DNA of 64,000 nt, from positions 1 through 64,000 of the forward strand of contig JANBPK010000755.1 in NCBI GenBank assembly GCA_027579435.1, given 5' to 3'. The notes below the pieces were generated by a model. The model was not told the origin of the DNA. It worked only from the letters and a program-made list of their open reading frames with translations, and did not search any database. Shown here piece after piece: positions 1 to 12,312 of the stretch; position 1 is the stretch's first letter; each line of letters starts with the position of its first letter. The DNA is from Candolleomyces eurysporus (lineage: Eukaryota; Basidiomycota; Agaricomycetes; Agaricales; Psathyrellaceae). Made by a program: the position numbers and the translations under genes.

Positions 1-238
1 AGGCGAGGGATATAGTTCTAGGCTACGACGATCCTGTGAGCAGAATCTTCCTTCGTTCACACCTCAATTTCACTAAATTTTCGTCTTGAACTTGTTTCCT
101 GATTTCTCATACAATACTGAACTGTGGACCGCAGGAGAGACTCTGGACAGACCCTGACCACCCTGTGTTCAATGCAATTGTTGGGAGGTATGCTAATCGG
201 TTGAAAACGGTACGTTGTTACTATGCGTGTAATTAGGG

Positions 239-1829
239 GTGAATGGTACTCACCGNNCNTCTCGAAATCCAAGCGGAAAGAATCAGCATCAAGCTGGAAA
301 GCTGAGTACGCTCTATTCTCACCCATTGTCCAAATCTAGTCTTTCTTACCATCGTTTTCACTCAGTCGATATCATCCCAGACTTACCTGAGAGAATTCAG
401 AAGTATTTCGATCGAGGTGTTCGCCAAAAAGACATTCCAAGCGCGCTTGCAAGAGACTTACCAGGGACATCAATCAGGTACATTCTCTCAGCTACCTTCA
501 AGCAGCTTCGCAGTACTCATTAGAACACTTTGAAACCTTCATTACCAGTGGAAGGAGTGTAAGACGCTTCATCAAGGACTTTAGCATCAAGACGCCACAC
601 CACAACCGTATGACGGACATTGAGAAAGCTCTCTCTGTGTTGGAGCTTAGGGAGAATGACCCCTTGAATCGTTGGGGATGCCGCAAGGTCAAGGAAAAGC
701 TTCGATTGGACGGTGTGCATGTCACACGGTGAGTGATGTAGCCTAACAGCCCAAATGACCAAACCTCAACACTAGCATCGCTTTAGAGACTGGACAATGG
801 ATTTTCTCCGCTCAGAGAATGTTGAGGCCGTTGCCAATCGCCACCCTCTTACCCGCAAGCAACATAAGCATGGACTTTACTCAGCTGGTCCTAACGAAGA
901 GTGGTGTGTTGATGGTCATGAGAAGCTACTGACCAGTATGGGTATTGGAGTCTACGGAATAACCGACAAGTTCAGTCGGCTTGAGCTTGGTTTGTGGGCC
1001 ACCCCAAACCCAAGGGACCAGGATCTTCCTGTAGCAATGTGGCTTCGAGTGGTCAAGAAACTTGGTGGTGAGTTCATTTAATCCTTTTTCCTAGTGCATT
1101 TTGTCAATAATCCTTCACAGGAATGTCGGTTACATTGACCTGTGACAAAGGTACCGAGCTAGGACGCTTGATTACCTTCGCAACACGGCTCAGAGACACA
1201 TTTCAACCCTGCCTCGACGAACAAACTGTACCTACGGTTGTAGCAACTAAGAGTGTCAAGAATATCACTCGTGAACGGGCCTGGAGACCGCTTTGGGAGA
1301 ACGAGCTCTCCAATGTGGCTTATGAGTACAAGAACGGCCAAATCGATGCTGGATATCAGCCTAATGATGACTTCCATCAGTGCGTTCTTTATTTTAGATT
1401 AAGGAGATTGATTTTACTCATCCTGCGCTACATTATCTAACCTCAATCGTGATGCACAGAGCAATCGCACGTTGGACTTGGGCTGGAATTGTCCAAGAAC
1501 GACTCGATCGTTTAATAGAAGAAAATTCTTACCACAAGGTTCGCAAGCAGAAGGACTCCCTCCTTCCAACTGGAGGTCGTCACATCGATTTTTTTAGCGA
1601 TCCTACACGCTACAACGGCGTAGCTGGACTCCTTGTTCCTATTCCAGAAGCGGACATTGACCGTCTGCTAGCTGAGCATGACAAAGTTCACTTAACCCGA
1701 TTCGGTGATGAAAACCAAGTTATACTCTTTGAAGATCTCTATCACTCAATTGGTTCACCACGGCTCGTAGCCAAGGACGGCTGGAAGATCTTTTCCACCA
1801 TGATCGAGCTGTACCGAAGTCGCTTCTAA
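239..1829 (+). mobile_element. Integrase-core (DDE) transposase-like gene, multi-exon
   Basis: The conceptual protein resembles integrase-core-domain proteins common in Agaricomycete genomes, which are probably domesticated or transposon-borne. Visible acidic residues suit a D-D-E site: Asp in WCVDGHEKL (about 911), Asp in TLTCDKGTELG (about 1143) and Glu in WRPLWENELSN (about 1299). The N-terminal exon (239-480) has an HTH-like recruiting segment. The C-terminal exon (about 1460-1829) carries the Lys/Arg-rich KVRKQKDSLLPTGGR stretch typical of the family. Introns are inferred at about 730-786, 1070-1121 and 1381-1457. The junction near 480-510 does not resolve into a good frame, so the 5' part may be damaged, and three Ns lie at 256-259. 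I saw no terminal repeats. Function is inferred from fold-level resemblance only. Confidence 0.55.
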
Positions 1830-2745
1830 GCTTCATTTTGTTAGTTTCTGTCCGGGATTAGTGTTAGGGCATGATCCCATCCATATATGGGCTTTTATAC
1901 TGTCTTTTTGAGGCAAATGTAACTGGTATTACGGCCTATAAAACAGTTGACATGTCCTGGTGACCTTGCCAAGGTGCGCAGACGGTTGAGGAGTAACCGA
2001 AGACGAAAACTTGTTTGGGATTTGAAGCTAAGGAAATTTACTAATATAGAAGCATTATAGGTATCCAAAACATCATTTCTATCCAGTTTTTACGACCTTA
2101 GGAGTCCCAGGCCATCCAGTACGGGGAGGTCGACGGCTGGTGGTCGCGACGAGGGCGTGAGAGTTTACCCGGCAGGTGCCGGACTTGAGCGCGCGCGAGA
2201 ACCAAATCACAAAACAAACCTGGCCACTCTCGTACACCGTAAGTATCATCAACTCAAGGCCTCGTCGGCACGGACGGCGAACCCTCGCTTTATGACACGT
2301 TTACGGATGTACCTGATGTTAGCAAAGGGTTCGGAAAGTGGGAGGAAGCGTGAAAGCGTGAATGTTCATCCCGGGGACTTCTCGTTTGTGTATCTGAAGA
2401 GACACCAAGCGGATGCAAGTGGTCGCAAGGATTTCTAAGTTCTGACGTTCGAAACTGTTTTGAAGTTGAGGTTGATGGAGATAGGTTTTCCCTTTCAAAC
2501 AGTCTCTCATCATACACCGGCTGAAAATAACACTGCGGTGGCTGTTGGTGACACGGGCTTATCGTGGACCAGCTGTTTGACACCGGGCCAGTGGCTAGAG
2601 GTAGTGGTCAGACATGCTTACTATTTCCTGACGGTTTCCGAACGCGAAGGGTCCCCCGGCACTTAGGATCTGGTATAAAGCTAGCATTCTACAGAGACGA
2701 CACCCCAGTTCTCAGTCACAGTTTCCCTAAACGTTGTTACCGGTC
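1830..2745. other. Intergenic, no recognisable gene
   Basis: Short open frames occur on both strands (for example 2157-2438 and 2290-2583) but none has a recognisable domain, signal peptide or consistent intron structure. The right end is the promoter side of the small Cys-rich gene that follows. Confidence 0.5.
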
Positions 2746-3514
2746 ATGCATCTCAAGGCGGGATTCATCTCTATGGTCTTTATGGCCGCTACAGGTTTGT
2801 TCAATCCTGTGCTAATCCTCGGTTGGATTAACAAGCTCCTTCTCAGTGTCAGCAGCCACCTTGCAGGGCGGGAGGACTCTCATCGCGCGTGGACCCGTCT
2901 GTCGTCTACTCTATCATCTTCGCAAACCTCTGACCTTGCTTCTTAGTGCACTGACTTGTGCAACCTTGTCTCAGCCGCTGATACTGTAGGTCCACTCGTT
3001 GCTCTCCTCTCTTTACTGTTCCCCATGGCTCACATCTAGTCTCATAGCAATGCAAAGCCGAGTCCAACTACGACAAATGTTTCTGCACGGCCACGAACCT
3101 GATGAATCTCGATAATTGCTACGCTTGTCTCGTCATGGATGTTGAAGCCAACGCCAAGGCCAACAGTCTCATCACTGGCGACTCAACGGCTATTGGTGCT
3201 GATTCCATCAAGGCCGATGGAGAGAAGGCCCACAAGCGTATGTAAACTTCTCCTGGGTCTCGGTGTCGCAGCGTCTTACTCAAGTTTAAAAAGAATTGCT
3301 CGACGGTTGCAAGGCTTCTGGCTTTGCTCTCGATGGAAGCAGTGGCAGTGGAAAGGCGGGTTCTGGAACGACGGGTACCACAGCTAGCAGCTCGACGACG
3401 ACAGGTTCCACAGCTGGCACCTCGACAGTGTCTAACAATTCCGGGTTCAAGCTCGAAGAGCTCGGTGGCACCTCCCTCCTCGTTCTTACCACTATCACTT
3501 GGTCGCTTCTGTAG
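2746..3514 (+). CDS. Small Cys-rich secreted GPI-type surface protein (copy 1)
   Basis: Starts MHLKAGFISMVFMAAT, a signal peptide interrupted by an intron (2795-2846) right after its hydrophobic core. Later exons read CTDLCNLVSAADT, then CKAESNYDKCFCTATNL followed by NLDNCYACL, then a charged helix-like part. After another intron (about 3240-3291) a Ser/Thr/Gly-rich tract ends in a hydrophobic tail (LLVLTTITWSLL). This layout suits a GPI-anchored cell-wall protein. It is a diverged paralog of the gene at 8160-8889: same Cys spacing (CxxxC, CxC, CxxC), same exon pattern and same tail type. The exact second and third junctions are inferred from that comparison. Function unknown. Confidence 0.6.
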
Positions 3515-3754
3515 CCTGAAACTCGAGAGCCTCGTTGGGACTACTCTATACATGGTAGCTCTTTCGTTGATGGACGGATGGTTCCCCTTCAATCCTTTGT
3601 AATCCTACAGTCGTTTCAATGCATTACCTAGTTGTTTTCAAGGCGTTTTTAAGAGCTAAGAGAGTGGAACTGGACATGATTTAGTCAGGCAAATTTCCAG
3701 TTGAGTCGACCGCTCTCTGAGAGTGGCTGCGTTTTATACAATCGAAAAGGCTGA

Positions 3755-5547
3755 TGTGAGACATCTTGTCTCTTAGCCGCGTCAGTACCATTCGCGGGCT
3801 TGGACATCCGCTCCATCCATGGCTAACAATTACTGCGCCTTTTGCGGTCTTGCCAGGCCAGTTATGCTGTACTATCATCGGAAGAAGCTTGGGAAGAGGT
3901 TCTTCGGTCCGTCTAGAGGGATAATATGTTGCTCTCGCGCCATCCCCGTCGACAACATGACGGGCCTTGGCCAGATCGGGCCCAAAATATCCAGCACCAC
4001 CATGCCCATACCCAGTTTGCTACTAAAATATATTTAAATCTCGCTGTAGTAGAGCTTTTTCTACTTTTGCCTACCACCAAATTTATCGTTGAATTCAAAC
4101 CTCGGCTGTACCATAAAGATCAGCTCCTGGGACGTCGGTTCCTCGTTATCGCCTCCGGTTCCTGGTTTCGCTTACTGGACCTCAGGGTTGTGGGCTCCGG
4201 TGGCATCTGCCTTAGTGCGGCCTACGAGGCTTATCCCTGAAGTTAACCTGAGTGGGCTGATATTCATATTCTCACCAATGCCTGTTACTGAATTGGCAAC
4301 GATCGATTTTAACTTGGGCTCATGTCGATGACCCGATGTGTGTGACTTTCCCAGCGTGTTTTGACCATATTTCAGTTAGACAATGCTTTCTTTCGACAGC
4401 GTAGAGGTGTTCAAAATCTCTCCTGCAGACGAGCATGCTTCATTCGAGCAAGTCGCATCCCTGCGAACGGGGATGGATTATCGATATCCTGAAGATCCTA
4501 TGTTCCACGGGAATTGGGCGGCAATGCGACTGGAGATAGCGCCGGAATATGTCCTTATTCTGGGTCTTCTTCGAAAAAGGTACATCCTGTGGGATTCCAG
4601 AACTCTACCGGTAGCGTGTCCGATGTCATCATATTGCTTCCACCGTTTTAAGAGAAGAACTGACTTTAGTTACCACCAGACCATCATTGTTAACATCATC
4701 ATCCTTCACAGAACGGAAAGCGCATGGCCTATTGAGTCTCGGAACCCAATCCTGCCCATGTCATCAGTATGCTTGTACCAGCTGAAGATCAGTCCCATTC
4801 CTAAAAGGCACCCGAAATCTACTCTATTCGCTTATGCATTTCAGCCAAAAAGGAATGCCACTGCCCATAAATGTGCCAATTGGTATATGATCGTAGTTTA
4901 GACATATGTTTACACAAGTTCGATGGAGAACGGGTGATCGAGGAGTAACAGAGGCGCGATCTTTCTGCCCCCGCGGCGAACGCATGGGTCGCACATGTAC
5001 GCGTGCACGGATTCGGTCTCACTCACCGGTTTCTAGTTTCACTCTCTCGGAATAATAATACGTGAGCCGACAGGCCTCATGCCGTTGGCTCATTGCTCGC
5101 TACGACCGCTCTAAGCTCTATAAAGTCCCCGAATCTTCATTGGACAGAGGTGGACCACTCACCCTTGACATCGTTTTTAATAGGGGGGNCTCCACCCCTC
5201 GTACAGATACCGGGCGTCAATAAAAACTTGAAATATACCAGTCCGATTCCCCTCCTACTCGGCTGAAAAGGCTGGGACCTTCATCCTCCCGTTGCACGAC
5301 AGCTTTTTTAATGGTAACCTCAGGCTCGGATACACGGCATACATCTCTTCCGTTGTTCATGCAGGTGACAAAGGTACGCAAGACGAGCGAAGTATGAGCG
5401 CTGACTTGGTTGACGCGATTCATTACTCATGACGAAGATATATGGAGGGAATGACTGTGTGTGGCATCTGGTAGAGCGGTTTCGACTGTCAGCGGAAACA
5501 AGTACAAGCTGTACGTCTTTGTCTACTTACCATATCATCACAGTTAT
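3755..5547 (+). pseudogene. Decayed copy of the downstream F-box gene
   Basis: Scattered blocks match the intact gene at 5885-7599 in order. Around 3760 the splice region after the F-box is recognisable, 3955-3990 matches the TMDLGQIK region, 4405-4600 encodes KISPADEHASFEQVASL followed by RYILWDSR, and 4720-4890 matches the NAWPIASWNP to NATALKSVNWY stretch. At 5459-5547 the terminal block (TGSGRMIS to YLSYH) is still visible at DNA level. Stops and frameshifts separate the blocks, and the F-box itself is almost gone. About 550 bp between 4905 and 5455 does not align and may be deleted or replaced. An N lies at 5189. Confidence 0.6.
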
Positions 5548-5884
5548 TGTTCGCGTCCATCGCAAAGCTTAGGGACTAGGATTGGACGGAAGAGACTTCT
5601 TATAAATCCAAATCGGGCTCCGACCAGTGCGACTAGCTAGAGAGCGGCAAATTCTTACTTCTGGGTTCAATGGACATGTGACAAGGAAGTCTCTGGAACT
5701 TGATTGGTCCTATATCTATATAGCTATCACATAAGAAAGACTGGTCGACCCCATCCTGAAGAGATCGACTCCGAGCACAGCCACCGTGGCGATACCGGTG
5801 CATCTAATCTTATCTCGATTCTCTTTCAAACCCTCGAACGCGTCGATGCGTCCTACTTTTCGTTCTTCAGCCGTCATCACCATT

Positions 5885-7599
5885 ATGTCGCTGCCCGGGG
5901 ACCTCCCAGCAGAGCTTTGGCACGAGATTCTCCACTTGTTGAGTCCAAGGGACGTCCTGTCTCTGAGCCACGTCAGTACCACTAGGTGCCACCTTTCATC
6001 CCGAACTAACAATTTTGAATGGCTTTAGTCATGCCAGGTCCTGTACTCTGTAATCTCGACGAAAGAGACTTGGGGCGGCGTACTTCGGTCCGTCTGTAGA
6101 GAACATATGCTTTTCTCTCCTTCCTTGCCCGTCGATACCATGGACCTCGGCCAGATCAAATATGCTGCGCTTGGCCCATATCGTTGGGCCAAGAAGCTCC
6201 AGCGTCACGACGAGCGCACTCAGTCGGCCAGCATAATGTATCAGGATTCCGCTGTCCCAGAACTCCCCATGCTTCCGCCTGCATACGAATATGCCGTTGA
6301 TCCCCGGATGTACTATGCAACGCAGTTCTTGGTTCCGGGCGGCCGGTTTCTCATCGACGCCAACGACCTGACGGTTCGCCTGCTAGATCTCGGGGTGGCG
6401 GGTTCACCTGCCTTAGAGAGGCCTCGTCTGGTTTCGATGGTTGACCTGAGCGAGCTTAAAATCAGGGTTTCGAAAATCACTATTACCCCAATCGACGATA
6501 ATCGATTGAGACTTGCTTGGATGTCTTGGCAAGGTGACCTGATGTGGGTAATTCATCTTGACCGTGTTCTTATCGGGAAGTTAACACCTATCGAATAGTG
6601 TGAAGATCTTAGAAATCTCTCCAACGGAAGAGCATTCTGCGTTCGAGCAAGTGGCGTCGCTTCACCTGAAGGTGGACTGTCGATTCAGCCAGGAGCTTAC
6701 GCTCTACGGAAATCTGGCGATGATGCGACTGGATATGATAGGTTCGACGTTCACCTTCATTTGGGATTATATTGAAGGGCGGTACGTCATATGGGACACT
6801 AGAGAGCGCGGCTTTCACGTTAGTTTGTGTTGCTCATTCGTTTGAACGAAGTGCTGACGAAAGTTCCCAGGCCAGCCTCATTGACAATGTCGTCCTTCAA
6901 GTAACGGATAGAGGTTTCAACGCTTGGCCGATTGCTTCTTGGAACCCACTCCCATCGACGCTTACAATAGACTTCGAAAATCTCCAAATCAGTCCCCTGC
7001 CTGATAAACACTCGACCTACACTCCATTTCCCTACGACTTTCAGCCAAGAACGAACGCTACTGCCCTCAAATCCGTCAATTGGTACGTGAAAAGGGGTGA
7101 CCCGCTCATACTCGACGTCTTCTACTGTATGGGAGGTGCCACGCATCAAAGAACCACAGGCCATCGATACGAGATCGAAAGATACGAGTCAAAGTCGGCG
7201 CACATCCGGGTGAAGAGAATTGCGACTTTCACCCTTCCACAGCGCTACAGCTACTCCAACCTTTACGACGACAGTGGCAGCCTCACGTTCGGGTTTTCAT
7301 CCGGGGCTTTGGTGCGCTTGCAATTTGGGATGATGTGGTCTAAAACTTGTACCTACTCTATTATCCCTGTTCTCGAGAAGGCGATGCGAGACGAGGAGAG
7401 TCCGGACACCGACTTGGCAACCGCCATTGTGACCACTGTTCGTGACGACGATGTTCGGGCGCTATTACTGTGTACGGGATCTGGTAGAATGATTTCGACT
7501 ATCGTGGGGAGTAAGGAGCAGATCTATGTCACTGACTACTTGTCGTATCATCCCAGCGGTCGTCCTTTGGCGCCCGGTCTTCCGAGGCTGAAATCGTAG
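5885..7599 (+). CDS. F-box domain protein
   Basis: Four exons join cleanly: 5885-5971, 6029-6543, 6599-6818 and 6871-7599. The N-terminus reads LPGDLPAELWHEILHLLSPR and then the LSHSCQVLYSV part of an F-box, followed by about 480 residues without a domain I recognise. The C-terminal half contains strand-like repeats consistent with a beta-rich substrate-binding region. F-box proteins recruit substrates to SCF ubiquitin ligases through Skp1, and Agaricomycetes carry large families of them. The first intron is fixed by restoring the second half of the F-box helix. An upstream in-frame ATG (5846) is possible, but 5885 directly precedes the F-box. The decayed neighbour at 3755-5547 is its paralog. 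Confidence 0.75.
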
Positions 7600-8159
7600 T
7601 CAATAGACCCGGGATCTACTAGTAAGTTCATAGCCTATATCATGTATCCTGTAGCAAACCCGTTTGCAGATAGAGAATTCTTGTTTTTAGCGTAACGGAT
7701 AGGTCGGTCTCCTCGATTGGCATACGCAGTGCCAAAGCACTCTCGCTTTGGTGACAGATTAGCGCCCGTTATCACATCTGTCAGAAGCCCTCGAGAAGCT
7801 CGATGCCTATCCCTGTTTTCCCGCCGTTGGAAGTACTTTGAGCGCTGACATCGACCACATGTTGATGGGTAACAGTGCTCAGTGGAATTTACTCAGTGGG
7901 AGAATAGTAGACAACTTTACATGTTCGACTAGGTTGCGTATCGAAGGGCCTGTGACGTTCTCAATTCTCATTGCAAACTCGTGGAATCTTGAGCGTGTCC
8001 CCAAGCTTTGGTTCATGTCAACGATAAAAATCTTCTCGTAAATTTCCTAACAACGACCTATATGAAGCGCGGGGATTGAGGAGTAGTAACCCACATCTCG
8101 CAGGTTTCGTTTTTCTCCAATCCTATCTGTATTTTCTGGCTTCCATTTCTCTCATTCAC
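7600..8159. other. Intergenic / promoter of the Cys-rich gene
   Basis: One ORF (7838-8041) is open but has no homolog or domain I can see. The part after about 8040 is pyrimidine-rich, as expected just upstream of a fungal start codon. Confidence 0.4.
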
Positions 8160-8889
8160 ATGCGCTTCCAGTCAGCTCTCCTCGTCTCGCTCATCGCGGC
8201 TATAGGCACAGGTATGCTCACTGAGTGATTGGCCTCTGGTTGTTGGCACGATGCTTACTTCCCAAGTAGTCCATGCGGCGGATGGTCCAGGTGTTAGTAT
8301 TGAGCTCTGTTTGNCAAACCAATTTTGGGACTTGAATTCAGACCCTTCCTCATAGTGCGCCGACAGCTGCACCAAATCTGCAACAGCTTACGCGGTAAAT
8401 CCTAACGGCTGTCTCCGCGTCTCATGGGGCTCACGTCCACTCTCACAGGACTGTCAAATGGCGTCAAGCCAGAGTTCAAATTCGTCGGGGCTCGCGGAGT
8501 GCTGGTGCTCCGCCGACAATTTGAAGACCTACGACAAGTGTACAGACTGTGCCATCAAGGACATGGACAGAGCAGCAGACCTCGGCTATAACATTACTGG
8601 ACACGTCAACACTATCAAAGAGGGCCGGGAAGATGCTCGAAAAAGTATGTTCTCTCTACTTCTCCATTTCCGGGATCATGAGTTGACGATGTTCGTCCTG
8701 TGACTACAATATATAGTGCTGCTCGAGACTTGTCAAAAGGCAAACATCTCGCTGGACAGCGGTCGCAGTGCCTCTAGCTCCTCAGGAGGCGGCGATCTTC
8801 CGCTTGGAAGTGGTAGCGTCGGGCCCAGAGCAATATCTGGCTTTTCTCTCCTTGTTCTCGCCGTGGGGTTGGGATCACTTGTGTACTAG
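8160..8889 (+). CDS. Small Cys-rich secreted GPI-type surface protein (copy 2)
   Basis: The first exon (8160-8211) encodes the signal peptide MRFQSALLVSLIAAIGT. After two short introns comes CADSCTKSATAYA, then (after 8396-8450) an exon with AECWCSADNLKTYDKCTDC. A final exon from about 8719 reads LLETCQKANISL and ends in a Ser/Gly-rich linker and the hydrophobic tail GFSLLVLAVGLGSLVY at the stop. About eight cysteines are spaced as in the gene at 2746-3514. Signal peptide plus hydrophobic tail after a small-residue linker suggests GPI anchoring. An N at 8314 is in or next to the second intron, so that junction is uncertain. Function unknown. Confidence 0.7.
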
Positions 8890-9185
8890 TCTGCACTTTC
8901 GAATATTTGCTGCTGCTACTGGTCAGCACCACCTTCTTTTGTAACAATTACGATCTTTTCAATACTCGGGTTCGTTCCTCTGCAACTAGTAAGGTCGTTA
9001 CAGGATTGCCAAGCCAAAATCAGGTCGCGCGGCCGGCTTCCGTCGGACATCGTATTTTTAAGACCGCGGCGGGGTTTGCCGGAATCAGCGCGCAGCCTCG
9101 TTCGCACCGCTCGGACCATCCTGAGCAGCCGTACCTTCTTCCAGCTTCCCATTACCATCCAGTCTCTCGAATACTTCAATCCTGC

Positions 9186-9468
9186 AATGTCTCAATACCA
9201 AAGATTACCCCTCCAGGACCTCGATGGCGACTCCATCCCAGAACCACCTGTTACCGCCTCGAAATTCAAGGCTGAGCGATCGACGAGCCGGACACTGCGA
9301 TGGATCACCATAGTTATTGCCTTCAACGTCGTCATCCTTGCGGTGAACCTCTATCTCTCGTACAATACGGGAGGTCTCCTCCAACTCCTTCAGGAGAAAC
9401 CGCTAAATACGCTTCCCCGTCCGGATCCGCTGTACGGGGTGCACAAGAAAGCCCCCCACGCCCACTGA
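9186..9468 (+). pseudogene. Truncated UstYa-like (DUF3328) N-terminal fragment
   Basis: A 93-residue frame has a cytosolic N-terminus (MSQYQRLPLQDLDGDSIPEP), one membrane helix (WITIVIAFNVVILAVNLYLS) and a short lumenal stub. This is the N-terminal layout of UstYa-type proteins and matches the two neighbours at 10016 and 12735. No HxxHC motif follows in any frame before 10016, so the catalytic half is missing. It may be a real short membrane protein, but a 3'-truncated paralog is the simpler explanation. Confidence 0.45.
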
Positions 9469-10015
9469 GCCTTGTAAGTCTTCACATACGTTTGCTTGAG
9501 TGAAAGTTTCTGATTGAAAAGCAGGCTTGTCAAGTGGCGTCTGTCATCAGCCTTGTCGCAGACCGTTTGATTCGCTTTGGGTGACGTGAACCGTTGTCAG
9601 AAATCCAGATTGATTCTCACTGCCCGTGAGCTCTGGGCCCCTCCAGCTTCTTCCGAGTGTTTTTTTGAACTCAATCTCCCGTGTATGTAACGCACTTTCC
9701 GTCATTTTCTATCGTGCATCGTTTGAAACATTCGAGAAGGGACTCGTCCACACCGATGGAAACTGGAACAGTCTGATAATGCCACCGAGCGGCGAGCGGC
9801 GACCTGTGCAATCTTCCTGATATCAGCGGGCAGGTCCAAGTGAACAAACCTCGGTGAGAATCCCAATCGGGATCCGTTTTTGTTTTCGATTTGGGCCTCA
9901 CTAATAGCGTGATCAGATCTCTCCGGTTGCATCGGTCATTCATCGACCGCTCCATTCCTCACCATCCCCACCCCATTTCTCACAAAAGAACACCACTCTC
10001 CACCCTCTCCGCGCT
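9469..10015. other. Intergenic, no recognisable gene
   Basis: No continuation of the truncated UstYa-like frame is visible. The last 100 bases are C/T-rich (CCCCACC-type tracts), as in promoters just before fungal start codons. Confidence 0.4.
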
Positions 10016-10722
10016 ATGGACCCCGAGTACCGGCCGCTGCTCATTCGGCACTCTTTCTCTCCTTTCGCCGTCGTCCTTCTCTTGGTCTCGTTGCTCAACG
10101 TCGCGCTCTTATGGAAGCAAATGTCTATTAGTTGGATGCAGGGTGCAGTCTTAGTCTTTATCCCCGTCTGACCTGACACCTTCTAACGGCATTCTATTCA
10201 GGCACAGATGACGCCCATAACAGGCTACCAGGAGCTTTTGACGATGCGACGATGGAACTCAAGCACGACCGAATCCCTGTACTTGAAGAATGGCGCACCT
10301 GGAAAGGCCTCGGACATGGAGGTTTCATCCGACAGGGGATGGAAGGCGAGCTCTCGTTCGATGTCTCGATGTACCACCAGCTCCATTGCTTGAATCAAAT
10401 CCGGACTTCCTACATATCAAAGCTGAATTCGATTCAACGTATCAGCGGCCCAATGCCGTCAAATCGCACATCTCCAGCCGTCCAATCCCCCGACCAACCT
10501 TCTCCCGACTCTCGCGATCCGGTGGGGCACGCGAACCACTGCTTCCAATACATAGTACAAGGTTTGCTTTGTCGTGCTGATTCTTCACTCATTCCAACAC
10601 CCCGAAATCGCCCTGAAGGCGCTGATAATCATATTTATCGATGTCGGGACTGGTCGTCAGTTCGGGAAGTCGTGTTGAAGAATCGGGAGAAGTGGAAGGG
10701 TGTACCGTATACCAATAAATGA
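10016..10722 (+). CDS. UstYa-like (DUF3328) oxidase, intact motifs
   Basis: Two exons (10016-10142, 10202-10722) joined in phase 1 give about 215 residues. A short cytosolic N-terminus is followed by one membrane helix (FAVVLLLVSLLNVALLW, about residues 17-33) and a lumenal domain. Both family signatures are present: HQLHC at residues 101-105 and HANHC at about 152-156, the latter followed by QYIVQGLLCRAD. Members of this family are membrane-anchored, probably copper-dependent oxidases that cyclise or otherwise oxidise ribosomal peptides and other fungal metabolites. The substrate here is unknown. The nearest secreted peptide genes begin about 5 kb downstream. Confidence 0.8.
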
Positions 10723-10862
10723 TGACCTATTTCTTATCCCTTCAGTATGCCAAGTGTATGCATTCATTCATTCGGGGTGACAAACACACGGGAGACGCCG
10801 ATAAGCTCTTGTTGACAGCCTGAGATAAGTACAGATGGCCTGATGTGACATCTTGTTCCCAG

Positions 10863-10883
10863 TTGCTTCTTGATGAGCACGTC
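10863..10883 (+). promoter_or_regulatory. Promoter element shared by 7-TM genes
   Basis: A 21-bp block (core TTGCTTCTTGATGAGCAC) 120-140 bp before the 7-TM gene at 11004 recurs identically upstream of the minus-strand 7-TM gene at 52814 (52907-52928, reverse strand). It recurs partly upstream of the one at 56868 (56972-56990). Identity inside otherwise diverged upstream DNA suggests a regulatory site or a young duplication trace. Confidence 0.4.
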
Positions 10884-11003
10884 CTCATGTGGGTCAATTT
10901 ACACCGTTCTGGATGCTCTCGGTGTTGCTGACGGTGCCACTCTTAAACCCAGCGCCCATCTCATAGTCGCCTTTCCCTCGTTCATCCCTGCTTGCGGACA
11001 GTC

Positions 11004-12312
11004 ATGGCCATAACCTATCCCGATGCCGCCTTCATAGGAGCTCTTCTCTCCCAGCTCTTCATGGGTATGTTTGCGTTTCATATCCTATACATTGCATTCT
11101 CGAGCGCCCACATTACATGGATACCCGTAATACGCGTACACGCCTGCGTGTACTGGTTCCCACCTGCACCGTTTCTGACTCGCTTCATTCTTAGGGGTAT
11201 ACATCACCGTCTTTGGTCTATACATCAAGCTACTTCGGGTCAGGAAGACTCCCTTCGCAGCCGTCGATTATGGCCTAGTCACTCTTTTTGTTTTATGCCT
11301 CGCCACGATCGTGCTGGATGCGGTCCAACAGTTCTTTACCCTGGTTCGTACTGGGTTTGCTTCAGACAACCCAATGGGACTGACGGCGTTTGATTTTCGT
11401 TTCAACAAAGATGCGTGGCGGAGCACCATGGACAGCCCGGGTGAATGCTGCGACCAGCTCGATGAGCTTGACGTTAGATTTCATTTCTCAAATTATTCTT
11501 GTAAGTCGTCGTTATTTCAGGCTTCCTTTTATGGCTCAACGCATTGTACTAGATTTATCGCTGCTGGCATGTGTGGGGCCGAAACCTCTTGATCGGGATT
11601 CCTCCGAGCATCGTGGCCCTGACATCGTACGGTGAGTTTCCTCGCCTTTTTGCAATGAAAACATGGGTACCAACAGCTTCTCAAGTGGCCGGTCTGTGTG
11701 TCACAATCGATTTTGCGAGCGTATCGGATTCCTTCCGGGCTGTTGCCAAGGACTGGTGGGTCCCTCTCGGTCTCGCCTCCATGTCCTTGTCTTTGGTCGT
11801 AAACGCTGTCGTCTCCGCGCTTATGATCACTCGGATCTACTTGGTCTACCGAGAGACAAAGTCGGCGTCAGATAGCGCCGGTACCAGGTTGTCTTGGGTG
11901 GCTTCCATCCTTTTGGAGTCCGCTATTGCGCTATTCTTCGCCCAGTTGGTCTACCTCGTTCTGTACAAGTTGGAGCACCCGGCGTTCAGTCTCGTTGCTG
12001 GCCCCGTCACTATCATCTACGTAAGTCTTCAGCTCATTCCAAACCCTGGGCACCACGGTGTTCATTTCTCTTTCTCAGGGATTAAACTGCACCGCAATCA
12101 TGGTTCGCGTCGGGATGAATCGTTCCTACGAAACCGTTTCGACTACGCGGCAGCAAGGACAAGGAAGCTCTCTCATGTTTGGTGTCCACAAGGGCGAGAA
12201 GTCGTCGCCCGTCTCCGAGCTTTCCAACTCAACCCAGCTCAGCACCGGTCTCGAAAACCAAAGAAAAGGGCGGTTCCGGCAATACAACGAGACCGAGACC
12301 ACCATTGTCTAG
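11004..12312 (+). CDS. Seven-transmembrane protein of an expanded fungal family (copy 1)
   Basis: Six exons (11004-11064, 11195-11343, 11411-11500, 11553-11631, 11686-12020, 12079-12312) give a protein of about 315 residues. Seven hydrophobic segments are visible, including VDYGLVTLFVLCLATIVL, MSLSLVVNAVVSALMI and WVASILLESAIALFFAQLVY. IYRCWHVWG sits after TM3 and a polar cytosolic tail follows GLNCTAIMVRVGMNRSYE. The layout resembles the Agaricomycete families annotated as DUF6533/DUF6534-like, which are receptor-like in topology but of unknown function. Three paralogs on the minus strand (43730-44903, 51571-52814, 55587-56868) share the exon structure. It sits between two UstYa-like genes. 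Confidence 0.75.

Noticed and set aside
1159..1377. Minus ORF within the transposase-like gene
   Set aside because: Shadow of the plus-strand DDE exon.
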